From assembly GCF_950100655.1 (NCBI RefSeq), contig NZ_CATNLY010000001.1, positions 1-64,000 of the forward strand: 64,000 nt of DNA, in the 5' to 3' direction. Each line of letters starts with the position of its first letter. The stretch's first letter is position 1. The position numbers were made by a program, and so were the translations under genes. The stretch comes from Pleomorphomonas sp. T1.2MG-36 (GTDB lineage: Bacteria > Pseudomonadota > Alphaproteobacteria > Rhizobiales > Pleomorphomonadaceae). The notes beneath the pieces were generated by a model. It made no database searches. It was not told the origin of the DNA and saw only the letters and a list, made by a program, of their open reading frames with translations. Shown piece by piece: positions 51,888-60,587 of the stretch.

Positions 51888-52793
51888 TCAGACCGATGCG
51901 GACGGCGCGGCCGCCTCGACTTTCAGCCATTCGCCGAACGCCCTGACGAGCCGCGAGCGGACCCTGGCTTCCGGATAGACGAACCAGTAGGCCTTGCCGG
52001 CCCCCAGCGGCCGTTCCGTCAGCAACGCAAGCCGGCCGGTGGCAAGCTCGGCCTCGATCATGAACCGAGGCATCAATGCCACGCCCATGTCGGCGACGGC
52101 GGCTTCGGCGATCATCGAGAACTGGTCGAAGCGGGATCCCCGATATGACCCCGCCGTCGGCAAGCCGCCCGCGGCAAACCAGTCGGCCCAGGCGGTCGGC
52201 CGGCTCGACTGGTGAAGGAGTGGCGCTTGGACGATGGCCGCGACATCATCGAGGCCAAAGCGGTCGCGGATCGCCGGGGATGCGACCGGATAGACTTCCT
52301 CCGTGCAGAGAAACTCGCACACCGCGCCGGGCCATGTGGGCTCGCCGAAATGGATGGCGGCATCGAGTGACGCGTCGGCAAAGGAGAAGGGCTCGTTGCG
52401 TACCGCGAAGTTGACGGTGGCCTGCGGATGGTCTGCGAGGAACTTCGGCAGCCGGGGCACCAGCCAGCGCGCGGCGAAGGTGGGCAGCACCGCGAGATTG
52501 AGCACCTCGGCACCGCCGGCGCTGGCCATCGTGCGTTCGGTCGCAGCCGAAAGACCGGCGAGGATACGCGTCACCTCCAGCCGATAGGCCTCGCCGGCGT
52601 CGGTCAGGAAAACCCGCTGGTTGACGCGTTCGAACAGCGGCAATCCGAGCCGCGTTTCCAGTTCGCGTACCTGCCGGCTGATGGCGCCTTGCGTCAAATG
52701 CAGTTCGGCGGCGGCGCGAGAGAAACTGAGATGGCGGGCGGCGCTCTCGAAGGCAACCAGCGCGCCGATCGACGGCAGAAGATCGCGGGCCAT
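51888..52793 (-). CDS. LysR-family regulator (GcvA-like)
   Basis: A 301-residue LysR regulator of the GcvA-like group: LPSIGALVAFESAARHLSFSRAAAELHLTQGAISRQVRELETRLGLPLFER (6-56) is the family HTH, and the substrate domain ends in WFVYPE-type residues. It is divergent from the aldehyde dehydrogenase gene (52933) with dyads between, so it most likely controls the ALDH-DapB-like-TPP operon. GcvA-like regulators usually respond to amino-acid-derived metabolites. Confidence 0.9.
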   Translation of the reverse strand: MARDLLPSIGALVAFESAARHLSFSRAAAELHLTQGAISRQVRELETRLGLPLFERVNQRVFLTDAGEAYRLEVTRILAGLSAATERTMASAGGAEVLNLAVLPTFAARWLVPRLPKFLADHPQATVNFAVRNEPFSFADASLDAAIHFGEPTWPGAVCEFLCTEEVYPVASPAIRDRFGLDDVAAIVQAPLLHQSSRPTAWADWFAAGGLPTAGSYRGSRFDQFSMIAEAAVADMGVALMPRFMIEAELATGRLALLTERPLGAGKAYWFVYPEARVRSRLVRAFGEWLKVEAAAPSASV

Positions 52794-52806
52794 TGTTCGT
52801 CCGGTT

Positions 52807-52855
52807 ATGAGTTTTCCTCATGACCCTACCAGAAATGATCGTTTGCAGGGTAGGG
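52807..52855. promoter_or_regulatory. Dyads between LysR gene and catabolic operon
   Basis: ATGAG (52807-52811) / CTCAT (52817-52821) with a five-base centre matches the short T-N11-A LysR pattern. CCCTACC (52824-52830) and GGTAGGG (52849-52855) form a longer dyad with 18 bases between. Both are in the divergent promoter region and are candidates for the regulator's recall and activation sites. Confidence 0.45.
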
Positions 52856-52932
52856 GGCTCGGGACAATAACTTACGGACATTCAGCCCATCCCCGCCGTG
52901 CCGCCGGCCGGCGGCGCCGACGAGAGTGCCCG

Positions 52933-54453
52933 ATGCCCGCTTCCAGCCTTGTTCAGGAAACCGCCGACCTGCTTGCCCGTCTCGGTGTTCGAGACAGCGC
53001 CCATACGGGTGGCAGCCTCATCGTCACGTCGCCGATTACCGGCGAACGGATCGCCGAGGTTCGTGAAACCGATGCGGCCGCCTGCGACGGCGCCATCGCT
53101 GCCGCGCAGGACGCTTTCCGAACCTGGCGTCTCGTGCCGGCACCCAAGCGCGGCGAACTGATCCGCCTGTTCGGCCTGGAACTGCGGGCGGCCAAGGCCG
53201 ATCTCGGCCGGCTCGTCACCATCGAGGCCGGCAAGATCGTTTCTGAAGGCCTCGGCGAAGTGCAGGAGATGATCGACATCTGCGATTTCGCGGTCGGTCT
53301 CTCCCGCCAGCTATATGGGCTCACCATCGCCACAGAGCGACCGAGCCACCGCATGATGGAGACCTGGCATCCGCTCGGTGTCGTCGGCGTCATCTCCGCC
53401 TTCAATTTCCCGGTCGCCGTGTGGTCGTGGAACGCCGCCATCGCTCTCGTCTGCGGCGATACCGTCGTCTGGAAGCCGTCGGAGAAGACGCCGCTCACCG
53501 CCCTCGCCACCCAGGCGCTGTTCGAAAGGGCGGCGGCCAAGGCAGGGGCACCGTCAGGCCTGTCCGCCGTCATCATCGGTGGCCGGGCGATTGGCGAGGC
53601 GCTGGTCGATGACACCAGGGTCGCCGCGGTGTCGGCGACCGGGTCGACGGCCATGGGCCGCGCCGTGGCGCCGCGCCTTGCGGCCCGCTTCGCCCGTGCC
53701 ATTCTGGAGCTCGGCGGCAACAACGGCGCCATCGTCGCTCCCAGCGCCGATCTCGATCTGGTGGTGCGAGGCGTCGCCTTCGCCGCGATGGGCACGGCTG
53801 GCCAGCGCTGCACGACGCTGAGGCGCCTGTTCGTCCACGACAGCGTCTATGACAGCCTGCTGCCCCGCCTCAGGAAGGCCTACGCATCAGTGACGATCGG
53901 CGATCCGCGCGAGGCCGGAACCCTGGTCGGGCCGTTGATCGACAAAGCCTCCTACGACCGCATGCAGGAGGCTCTCGGGAAGGCGCGTGCCGACGGCGCA
54001 ACCGTTCATGGCGGCGAACGCACCCGCGAAGAGCTGGGCGGCAATGCCTTTTATGCTCGTCCGGCCTTGGTCGAGATGCCGGCACAGACGGAAGTGGTCA
54101 TGACGGAAACCTTTGCGCCCATTCTCTACGTCATGCGCTACACCGAGTCCGACGCGGTTCTCGATGCGCACAACGCGGTCCCGCAGGGGCTGTCCTCGTC
54201 GATCTTCACCAACGACCTGCGCGAGGCGGAGACGTTCCTGTCGGCCAAGGGATCCGATTGCGGCATCGTCAACGTCAACATCGGCCCGTCGGGAGCTGAA
54301 ATCGGCGGCGCCTTCGGCGGCGAGAAGGAGACCGGCGGCGGCCGCGAGGCCGGTTCCGACGCCTGGAAGGCCTACATGCGCCGGGCCACTAACACCATCA
54401 ACTACGGCCGCGACCTGCCGCTGGCGCAGGGCGTCAGCTTCGACGTGGAGTGA
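52933..54453 (+). CDS. Aldehyde dehydrogenase, ALDH7 / piperideine-6-carboxylate dehydrogenase-like
   Basis: A 506-residue NAD-dependent aldehyde dehydrogenase. It has the Rossmann N-domain, the ISAFNFPVAVWSWNAAIALVCGDTVVWKPSEKTP signature, active-site Glu259 in LELGGNNG and nucleophile Cys293 in GQRCTTLRR. The GGNNGAIV and GGAFGGEKETGGGREAGSDAWKAYMRR endings are those of the antiquitin (ALDH7) group that oxidises alpha-aminoadipic semialdehyde, the open form of piperideine-6-carboxylate in lysine breakdown. The substrate here is inferred. Next genes: a DapB-like reductase (four bases later) and a thiamine-diphosphate enzyme. Confidence 0.88.
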   Translation: MPASSLVQETADLLARLGVRDSAHTGGSLIVTSPITGERIAEVRETDAAACDGAIAAAQDAFRTWRLVPAPKRGELIRLFGLELRAAKADLGRLVTIEAGKIVSEGLGEVQEMIDICDFAVGLSRQLYGLTIATERPSHRMMETWHPLGVVGVISAFNFPVAVWSWNAAIALVCGDTVVWKPSEKTPLTALATQALFERAAAKAGAPSGLSAVIIGGRAIGEALVDDTRVAAVSATGSTAMGRAVAPRLAARFARAILELGGNNGAIVAPSADLDLVVRGVAFAAMGTAGQRCTTLRRLFVHDSVYDSLLPRLRKAYASVTIGDPREAGTLVGPLIDKASYDRMQEALGKARADGATVHGGERTREELGGNAFYARPALVEMPAQTEVVMTETFAPILYVMRYTESDAVLDAHNAVPQGLSSSIFTNDLREAETFLSAKGSDCGIVNVNIGPSGAEIGGAFGGEKETGGGREAGSDAWKAYMRRATNTINYGRDLPLAQGVSFDVE

Positions 54454-54457
54454 GCCA

Positions 54458-55255
54458 ATGACGATGCGTGTCATCGTGGCCGGCGCGACCGGCTGGACCG
54501 GTAGTGCGGTGGCCAGGGCAGTTCTCGCATCCGAGGACCTTACCCTGGCCGGGGCGGTTGCCCGCTCGGCTGCCGGGCGCGATCTTGGCGAGGCGCTGGG
54601 CGGATCGACCGTCGGCGTGACGGTGGTCGCCACCGTCGAGGAAGCGCTGAGGGCGGGAGCCGACGTGCTTGTCGACTACACCTCCCCCCAGGCGGTGAAG
54701 GCCAACGCCATCGCGGCGATTTCGGCCGGTGTCGCCGTGGTCATCGGCACCTCCGGGCTATCGGCCGAGGATTACGCGGAAATCGATGCGGCGGCACGGG
54801 CGAAGTCCGTCGGCGCGTTCGCCGCCGGCAACTACTCGATCACCGCCACGCTGATGACCAAGTTCGCTCTGATGGCCGCGAAGTATGTCGCCGACGTCGA
54901 AGTGATCGACTATGCCTCGGCAACCAAGCCCGACACGCCATCCGGCACGGCGCGCGAGCTGGCCGAGCGGCTGTCCTTCGTGCGCAAACCTGCCACCTCG
55001 AAGCCTGTCGGCGAACTCGGCGGCATCCGCGAAACGCGCGGCGGCACCGTTGGCGCGGTACAGGTGCATTCGCTGCGCATGCCGGGCTACGTGCTGTCTT
55101 GCGAGGCGCAGTTCGGCGCGCCCGGCGAACGGCTCCTCATACGCCACGATGCCGGTTCCGATGCAGCGCCCTATGTCGCGGGAACGCTGCTCGCCGTGCG
55201 GCGGGTGCGGGAGCAGGCGGGCCTGAGACGCGGACTTGACCTGCTGATCGACTGA
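54458..55255 (+). CDS. DapB-like (dihydrodipicolinate reductase) homologue without the catalytic His pair
   Basis: A 265-residue NAD(P)-binding protein. The nucleotide motif is VAGATGWTG (G9, G12, G15), followed by VDYTSP, GTSG and AAGNYSITATLM, all of DapB type. In DapB the active site reads H-H-x-x-K-x-D-A-P-S-G-T-A; here it is A153-S-A-T-K157-P-D-T-P-S-G-T-A, so both His are lost while the Lys and the PSGTA loop stay. It is therefore unlikely to be the lysine-biosynthesis enzyme. Placed between an ALDH7-type dehydrogenase and a TPP enzyme, it may reduce another cyclic imine or a semialdehyde. Confidence 0.8.
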   Translation: MTMRVIVAGATGWTGSAVARAVLASEDLTLAGAVARSAAGRDLGEALGGSTVGVTVVATVEEALRAGADVLVDYTSPQAVKANAIAAISAGVAVVIGTSGLSAEDYAEIDAAARAKSVGAFAAGNYSITATLMTKFALMAAKYVADVEVIDYASATKPDTPSGTARELAERLSFVRKPATSKPVGELGGIRETRGGTVGAVQVHSLRMPGYVLSCEAQFGAPGERLLIRHDAGSDAAPYVAGTLLAVRRVREQAGLRRGLDLLID

Positions 55256-55313
55256 CCGTCTCGATAGTCTCGACATTCCGGTGGCGCACCGGTCGTTTTG
55301 GGAGTTCTCCATC

Positions 55314-56981
55314 TTGTCCCCGTCCATCCCGTCCCGCACTGGCGGTCAAATCCTGGTCGATCAACTGGTCCGACAGGGCGTCGAGCGGCTGACCTGCGTG
55401 CCCGGTGAATCTTATCTCGCCGCCCTCGATGCGCTGCACGATAGCCCGATCGACGTGCTGGTCTGCCGCAACGAGGCCGGAGCCACCATGATGGCCGAGG
55501 CCTATGGCAAGCTTACCGGCAAGCCCGGAATCTGCTTCGTGACCAGGGCGCCGGGCGCCACCAATGCCGCGCCCGGACTCCATATCGCCGAGCACGACTC
55601 GACGCCGCTGATCCTGTTCGTCGGCCAAGCCGAGCGCGGGATGCTGGAGCGCGGCTGTTTTCAGGAGATGGACTACAAGGCGGTGTTCGGCTCCATCGCC
55701 AAATGGGTGGTCGAGATCGACGATCCTGCGCGCATCCCGGAACTGGTGGCCCGCGCCTTCCGCGTCGCCACCCAAGGGCGGCCGGGACCGGTGGTGGTGT
55801 CACTGCCCGAGGACATGCTGACCGAGGCGGCCGAGGTGGCCGATGCGCCGGTGGTCGAACCGGTCGAGATCTGGCCGGGGCTTGCCGATCTTGCGCGTCT
55901 CCAGAAGCTGGTCTGGGAGGCCAAGCGGCCACTGATGATCCTCGGGGGCTCGCGCTGGAGCGAGCGGGCGCGCCGCGAGGTGATCCGCTTCGCCGAGCGG
56001 TTCGACCTGCCGGTGGCGACGAGTTTCCGTCGCGCCTCGCTGTTCCCGGCCGATCATCCGAACTATGCTGGCGATCTCGGCCTGGGTCCCAACCCTAAGC
56101 TGGCCGCCCGGGTTCGCGAAGCGGATGTGCTGCTGGTCATTGGCGGCCGCCTGTCGGAATCGCCGTCGTCGTCCTACACGCTGCTCGATATACCCCAGCC
56201 CAGGCAGACGCTGATCCACGTCTATCCCGACCCGGAAGAGATCGGCCGCGTCTATCAGCCGGCGCTCGGCATCGTCGCCAGTCCGCATGCCTTCGCCTCG
56301 GCGCTATCCACCGTGCACCCGCCGGTCGAAATTCCCTGGTCGGCCGAGACGAAGGCCGCCCGCGCCGATTTTCTGGCCTGGACCGACAAGCCCACGGTGT
56401 TGCCGGGTGAATTCCAGTATGGCGAGGCCATGGTCTGGCTGCGCGAGCACCTGCCGCCCGAGACCATCATCGCCAACGGTGCCGGCAACTATGCCATCTG
56501 GGTGCATCGCTATTGGCGGTATCGCAGCTTCACCGGCCAATTGGCGCCCACGTCGGGATCGGTGGGCTATTCGGTGCCGGCCGGCGTCATGGCAAAGCGG
56601 CAGTTTCCGGAGCGGCCGGTCGTCGTGTTTGCCGGCGACGGCTGTTTCCTGATGAACGGCCAGGAATTCGCCACCGCCGTGCAATACGACATCCCGGTCG
56701 TGGTGGTGGTCGTCGATAACGCCATGTACGGCACCATCCGCATGCATCAGGAGCGGGAGTATCCCGGTCGCGTTTCGGCGACCTCGCTGAAGAACCCCGA
56801 CTTCGCGGCCTTGGCGCGCGCCTATGGCGGTCACGGCGAGACCGTGCGGACAACGGCGGAGTTCGCCCCTGCCTTCGAGCGGGCGATGGCCTCCGGCAAG
56901 CCGGCGATCGTCCATTGTTTCCTAGACCCGCAGGCGGTGACCCCGGCGAAGACGCTCGATCAGTTCGCCGGGCGCGGCTGA
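55314..56981 (+). CDS. Thiamine diphosphate-dependent enzyme (acetolactate synthase-like)
   Basis: A 555-residue TPP enzyme of the acetolactate synthase/benzoylformate decarboxylase superfamily. The pyrimidine-binding domain carries the conserved Glu in CRNEAGATMMAEAYGKLTG, the central domain runs about 180-330, and the PP-binding domain has GDGCFLMNGQEF...VVVVVDNAMYGT, the GDG-x(22)-DN metal/TPP motif. A FAD site is not evident. TTG 55314 has GGAG at 55301-55304; GTG 55281 is an alternative. It might cleave or condense the 2-oxo acid made by its neighbours. A bidirectional terminator follows. Confidence 0.85.
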   Translation: MSPSIPSRTGGQILVDQLVRQGVERLTCVPGESYLAALDALHDSPIDVLVCRNEAGATMMAEAYGKLTGKPGICFVTRAPGATNAAPGLHIAEHDSTPLILFVGQAERGMLERGCFQEMDYKAVFGSIAKWVVEIDDPARIPELVARAFRVATQGRPGPVVVSLPEDMLTEAAEVADAPVVEPVEIWPGLADLARLQKLVWEAKRPLMILGGSRWSERARREVIRFAERFDLPVATSFRRASLFPADHPNYAGDLGLGPNPKLAARVREADVLLVIGGRLSESPSSSYTLLDIPQPRQTLIHVYPDPEEIGRVYQPALGIVASPHAFASALSTVHPPVEIPWSAETKAARADFLAWTDKPTVLPGEFQYGEAMVWLREHLPPETIIANGAGNYAIWVHRYWRYRSFTGQLAPTSGSVGYSVPAGVMAKRQFPERPVVVFAGDGCFLMNGQEFATAVQYDIPVVVVVVDNAMYGTIRMHQEREYPGRVSATSLKNPDFAALARAYGGHGETVRTTAEFAPAFERAMASGKPAIVHCFLDPQAVTPAKTLDQFAGRG

Positions 56982-56994
56982 CCCGAAATGCAAA

Positions 56995-57017
56995 GGCCCG
57001 GCCATGACGGCCGGGCC
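56995..57017. terminator. Bidirectional terminator
   Basis: GGCCCGGCC (56995-57003) pairs perfectly with GGCCGGGCC (57009-57017) over a five-base loop, with A-runs on the left (56992-56994). It lies between the stops of the convergent TPP enzyme and MFS genes. Confidence 0.7.
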
Positions 57018-57037
57018 CAACGCATCTTTGTGGCAGA

Positions 57038-58708
57038 TCAGTAGTCGGCGTGGATGTCGTTGTCCTTGGTTTCCCGGACAAACAGCATGCCGATCACCAG
57101 CGTGGCCGCCGCCACGACGATCGGATACCAGAGGCCGTAGTAGATGTCGCCGGTGGCCGCCACCATGGCGAAGGCCGTCGTCGGCAGGAAGCCGCCGAAC
57201 CAGCCGTTGCCGATGTGGTAGGGAAGCGACATCGAGGTGTAGCGGATACGGGTCGGGAACATCTCGACCAGAATGGCGGCGATCGGGCCGTAGACCATGG
57301 TGACGTAGAGCACCAGCACGAAGAGCAGCAGCGTCACCATGACGATGTTGATCTGGGCAGGGTCCGCCTTGGCCGGGTAACCAGCCGTCGTGACGGCATC
57401 CGTCAGCGACTTGCTGAACACCTGCGCGGGCGTGGCCCCGTCGGCACCGGCTTCGGTGCCGAAAGTGACGGCGGTTGCGCCGATCTTCACGGTCGCCGGC
57501 GTACCAGCTGGCGCCGCTTCGTTATGATAGGGAACGCCCGCCTTGACCAGCGCCGCCTTTGCAACGTCGCAGGAGGTGGTGAACTTCGACGTTCCCACGG
57601 GGTTGAACTGGAACGAGCACTCGTTGGGGTCGGCGACGACGGTCACGGGCGCGTTGGCGACGGCCTGTTCCAGAGCCGGGTTGGCGTAGTGGGTGATGCC
57701 CTTGAAGATCGGGAAATAGGTGAGACAGGCGAGAAGCAGGCCGACCATGATGATGGGCTTGCGGCCGATCCGGTCGGACAGAGTGCCGAAGATCACGAAG
57801 AAGGGGGTGGCGAGCAGCAGTGACGCGGCGATCAGAAGATTGGCCGTCTGTGCCTCCACCTTCAGCGTCTGGGTCAGGAAGAACAGCGCGTAGAACTGGC
57901 CCGTGTACCAGACCACGGCCTGTCCCGCGACGAGACCGAACAGGGCAAGCAGGACGACCTTGAGGTTCTTCCAGCGGCCGAAGGCTTCGGTGAGCGGCGC
58001 CTTGGATGTCTTGCCCTCTTCCTGCATGCGGCGGAAGGCCGGGCTCTCGTTGAGCTTCAGGCGGATCCAGACGGAAACGGCCAGCAGCAGGATCGACACC
58101 AGGAAGGGAATGCGCCAGCCCCAGGCGTTGAAGTCCTCGGCCGACAACGCCGCGCGGCATCCGAGAATGACCAGAAGCGACATGAACAGCCCGAGCGTGG
58201 CCGTCGTCTGGATCCAGGACGTATAGGCGCCACGGCGATGATCGGGGGCGTGTTCGGCGACATAGGTCGCCGCGCCGCCATATTCGCCGCCGAGGGCCAG
58301 GCCCTGGAGGAGACGAAGCAATATCAGGATGACGGGTGCGATGATGCCGATCGACGCATAGTTGGGCAGGATGCCGACGATGAATGTCGACGCGCCCATG
58401 ATCAGGATGGTGACGAGGAACGTGTACTTGCGGCCGATCATGTCGCCGAGACGGCCGAACACGAGCGCGCCGAACGGGCGCACCGCGAAACCGGCGGCAA
58501 AGGCGAGCAGGGCGAAGATGAAAGCCGCCGTCGGATTGACGCCGGAGAAGAACTGGGCGGCGATGACCGCTGACAGTGAGCCGTAGAGATAGAAATCATA
58601 CCATTCGAAGACGGTTCCGAGCGACGAGGCGAAGATCACGCGCCGCTCCTCTTTCGTCATCGTGGTCGAACCAGGCGTCTTCGTCGGGTCGACGGTGACT
58701 GCTGTCAT
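57038..58708 (-). CDS. MFS metabolite:H+ symporter (MHS family) with large periplasmic loop
   Basis: A 556-residue major facilitator of the MHS group (ProP/ShiA/KgtP-like): ASSLGTVFEWYDFYLYGSL starts the first helix, GRLGDMIGRKYTFL is motif A and RLLQGLALGGEYGGAATYVAEHAP is the family signature. Between TM9 and TM10 a loop of about 115 residues (about 330-445) is inserted, with two Cys and Ala/Thr-rich stretches and no hydrophobic segment. Typical MHS proteins are 430-450 residues. ATG 58708 has GGAGGAA before it. It converges on the ALDH/DapB/TPP operon and may import its substrate. Confidence 0.85.
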   Translation of the reverse strand: MTAVTVDPTKTPGSTTMTKEERRVIFASSLGTVFEWYDFYLYGSLSAVIAAQFFSGVNPTAAFIFALLAFAAGFAVRPFGALVFGRLGDMIGRKYTFLVTILIMGASTFIVGILPNYASIGIIAPVILILLRLLQGLALGGEYGGAATYVAEHAPDHRRGAYTSWIQTTATLGLFMSLLVILGCRAALSAEDFNAWGWRIPFLVSILLLAVSVWIRLKLNESPAFRRMQEEGKTSKAPLTEAFGRWKNLKVVLLALFGLVAGQAVVWYTGQFYALFFLTQTLKVEAQTANLLIAASLLLATPFFVIFGTLSDRIGRKPIIMVGLLLACLTYFPIFKGITHYANPALEQAVANAPVTVVADPNECSFQFNPVGTSKFTTSCDVAKAALVKAGVPYHNEAAPAGTPATVKIGATAVTFGTEAGADGATPAQVFSKSLTDAVTTAGYPAKADPAQINIVMVTLLLFVLVLYVTMVYGPIAAILVEMFPTRIRYTSMSLPYHIGNGWFGGFLPTTAFAMVAATGDIYYGLWYPIVVAAATLVIGMLFVRETKDNDIHADY

Positions 58709-58894
58709 CGGTGTTCCTCCCAAAACGTGATGCTTTCACCCCGGTCTGCCCGATGGTCGAGAGCAACCGCCGGCTCCACCCAGACTCGGAGGTGAGACGT
58801 AATACTACGTATGCGGGAGTTATGCGTGAAGGTACTTATTCGGAATCTTTAGTCTACCAATGACCCAAATGGTTGAAATGACTTGGATTGGGCC

Positions 58895-59710
58895 TCAACT
58901 GCCAGCGCGACGGCCTAGGGCTGCGGCATCAAATTTGCCGGAGTTCATGATGTGGCGCCACGCGTCCGTTACGTCCTCGGGTATGTCGACATGCGGCAGG
59001 AATCCCTTGCCGCGCGGACCGTAGCCGTTTTCATCGTCGGTGAGCCGCTGGATCTCCCCCGTCAGCAGCGACAGGAAGCGTTCCGGTGCCCATTTCCGGC
59101 TGTTCGGGCTCTGGAGATAGTCGATGCCGCCGCCGCGATAGCCGAGGCGCGGCACCTGTACCGGCCAATTGACGAGTTCCGGGCACGTTGCATCCGCCCA
59201 CGCCTGTCGGAACGACGCATCGGTCCGCCTCTGCATCAGCGGATCCTGAACGAGCAGGATTGCCGACGGCGCCAGACCACGCTCGTCCAGCAGGCGCCGT
59301 GTGAACAGAGCGTTCTCACCGCAGTTGGTCGAGACGTCTTCGAGAAGCAGCCGTGATTGATCGAGGCCGAGGAACATGGCTGCGATGTCGCCGAGCAGGC
59401 GCGCTTCCGAAGTCTGACCTGCCAATGCTTTCCGGTACACCGGATGGGCATCGACGGCTGTCGCCAGCAGGCTGGTGGAATGGCCGATACCACCGGAAAT
59501 CAGCAGGGGCGCGCCGGTTGCCCTGGCCTTTTTCACCGCGCCTTCCAGCGTCCACAACAGCGCATTGCCGGCCAACACGACGAGGTCGAACGCCGGAGCA
59601 TGGTCCTTGTCCCGGCCGCCAAGATCGTCGAGCGCCAGAAAGCGAGCAACGGCGTTGATCGCCGCGATATCGTCGGCGTCGAGCGGGCCGTAGGGACCGA
59701 AGAATGACAT
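58895..59710 (-). CDS. YdcF-like protein (DUF218, ElyC/SanA/YdcF family)
   Basis: A 271-residue soluble protein resembling E. coli YdcF, which binds S-adenosylmethionine. It has DLVVLAGNALLWTLEGAV, APLLISGGIGHSTSLL, the DUF218 motif LLLEDVSTNCGENALFTRRLL and LVQDPLMQRRTDASF. There is no membrane segment, unlike ElyC or SanA. The start is set by ATG 59710 with a weak GGAG. It is divergent from RidA with 328 bases between them. The role is unknown. Confidence 0.8.
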   Translation of the reverse strand: MSFFGPYGPLDADDIAAINAVARFLALDDLGGRDKDHAPAFDLVVLAGNALLWTLEGAVKKARATGAPLLISGGIGHSTSLLATAVDAHPVYRKALAGQTSEARLLGDIAAMFLGLDQSRLLLEDVSTNCGENALFTRRLLDERGLAPSAILLVQDPLMQRRTDASFRQAWADATCPELVNWPVQVPRLGYRGGGIDYLQSPNSRKWAPERFLSLLTGEIQRLTDDENGYGPRGKGFLPHVDIPEDVTDAWRHIMNSGKFDAAALGRRAGS

Positions 59711-60038
59711 GAGAGGCTCCGCGTCTGTGGTGGTCGTGACCGACGAACCATAGCCAAGGCTTGTAGGGGGCGTGGCAGTAGTCGACTATTCGTGGCAGCG
59801 CTCATGGGGTTCGATCTGACGTTGCTAATCGATCCAGCGGCGAAGACTGCGAAGGAGCGTGCCCGAGCCTTTCGTCCGAAGCGGGCTTTCGGCTGCGGAG
59901 CGATGCTCGGTCGGGGGCGTCGCCGGGCACCAGATCCCTCGCGTGTTTTCCTGTTGCGGCCGATCTGCCGAGAAGATAGGCAACGAACACCCCTGCGGGC
60001 GGATGGGCCGCCCGCCCCTGGAAACGGAGAATCCCGCA
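59711..60038. other. Intergenic stretch between ydcF-like and ridA-like genes
   Basis: These 328 bases must hold the promoters of both divergent genes. I see a GC hairpin near the right end (59995-60015) but no clear -35/-10 pair or repressor dyad. No coding frame has a start signal with a protein-like product. Confidence 0.4.
59995..60015. promoter_or_regulatory. GC hairpin in the leader of ridA
   Basis: GCGGGCGG (59995-60002) pairs with CCGCCCGC (60008-60015) across ATGGG, ending ten bases before the CGGAGA ribosome site. It would fold in the 5' leader of the message. It may affect translation, or be part of a larger RNA element which I cannot name. Confidence 0.4.
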
Positions 60039-60389
60039 ATGGCGATCACCCGCATCGAGCCCGGCAAGCGCATGAGCAACGCCGTCGTCCACAACAAGAC
60101 CGTCTATCTCGCCGGCCAGATCGGCTCACCGAAGGGTGACGTCAAGTCGCAGGCCGTGGAGGCGCTGGCCGAGGTGGATCGTCTGCTCGCCGCCGCCGGC
60201 ACCGACAAGACGCGCGTGCTGCAGGCTATCGTCTGGCTTGCCGACATGTCCGACTTCGCCGCCATGAACGAGGTCTGGGAAACCTGGGTGTCGCCGGGCA
60301 ATACGCCGGCGCGCGCCACCGGCGAGGCCAAGCTGGCCGCTCCGGAATACAAGGTGGAGTTCATCATCACCGCTGCTCTCCCGGACTGA
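60039..60389 (+). CDS. RidA-family protein (reactive imine/enamine deaminase-like)
   Basis: A 116-residue RidA/YjgF-like protein: an N-terminal ISxAV-type stretch as RMSNAVVHNKTVYLAGQIG, then QAVEALAEVDRLLAAAGTDKTRVLQAIVWLADM and NTPARATGEAKLAAPEYKVEFIITAAL. Arg92 in PARAT corresponds to the catalytic Arg105 of E. coli RidA. It would hydrolyse 2-aminoacrylate-type imines from amino-acid enzymes. Its presence near an aldehyde dehydrogenase/DapB-like cluster suggests that the pathway passes through an imine. ATG 60039 has CGGAGA upstream. Confidence 0.88.
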   Translation: MAITRIEPGKRMSNAVVHNKTVYLAGQIGSPKGDVKSQAVEALAEVDRLLAAAGTDKTRVLQAIVWLADMSDFAAMNEVWETWVSPGNTPARATGEAKLAAPEYKVEFIITAALPD

Positions 60390-60587
60390 TCCGTCCGCAG
60401 GCCGTGGTGCCGGCATTTGCCGGCCCAAGGCCTGACCATTCGATCGGCGGGCGCTCGTGCAAGTCCGGAGCGCTCGCCGGCTCACGCTCCGAAGCGCCAG
60501 GCGTCTGCGACCGGAGTAGAAGACCGTCACTCTCGCGTGCTATCAGGAAAATCGCGGCTTGCCGCGCCTGTCAGGAGTGCCTGGTCC

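Noticed and set aside
54458..55255. Calling this gene dapB of lysine biosynthesis
   Set aside because: The catalytic His pair is replaced by Ala-Ser and the gene is in a catabolic-looking operon under a LysR regulator.
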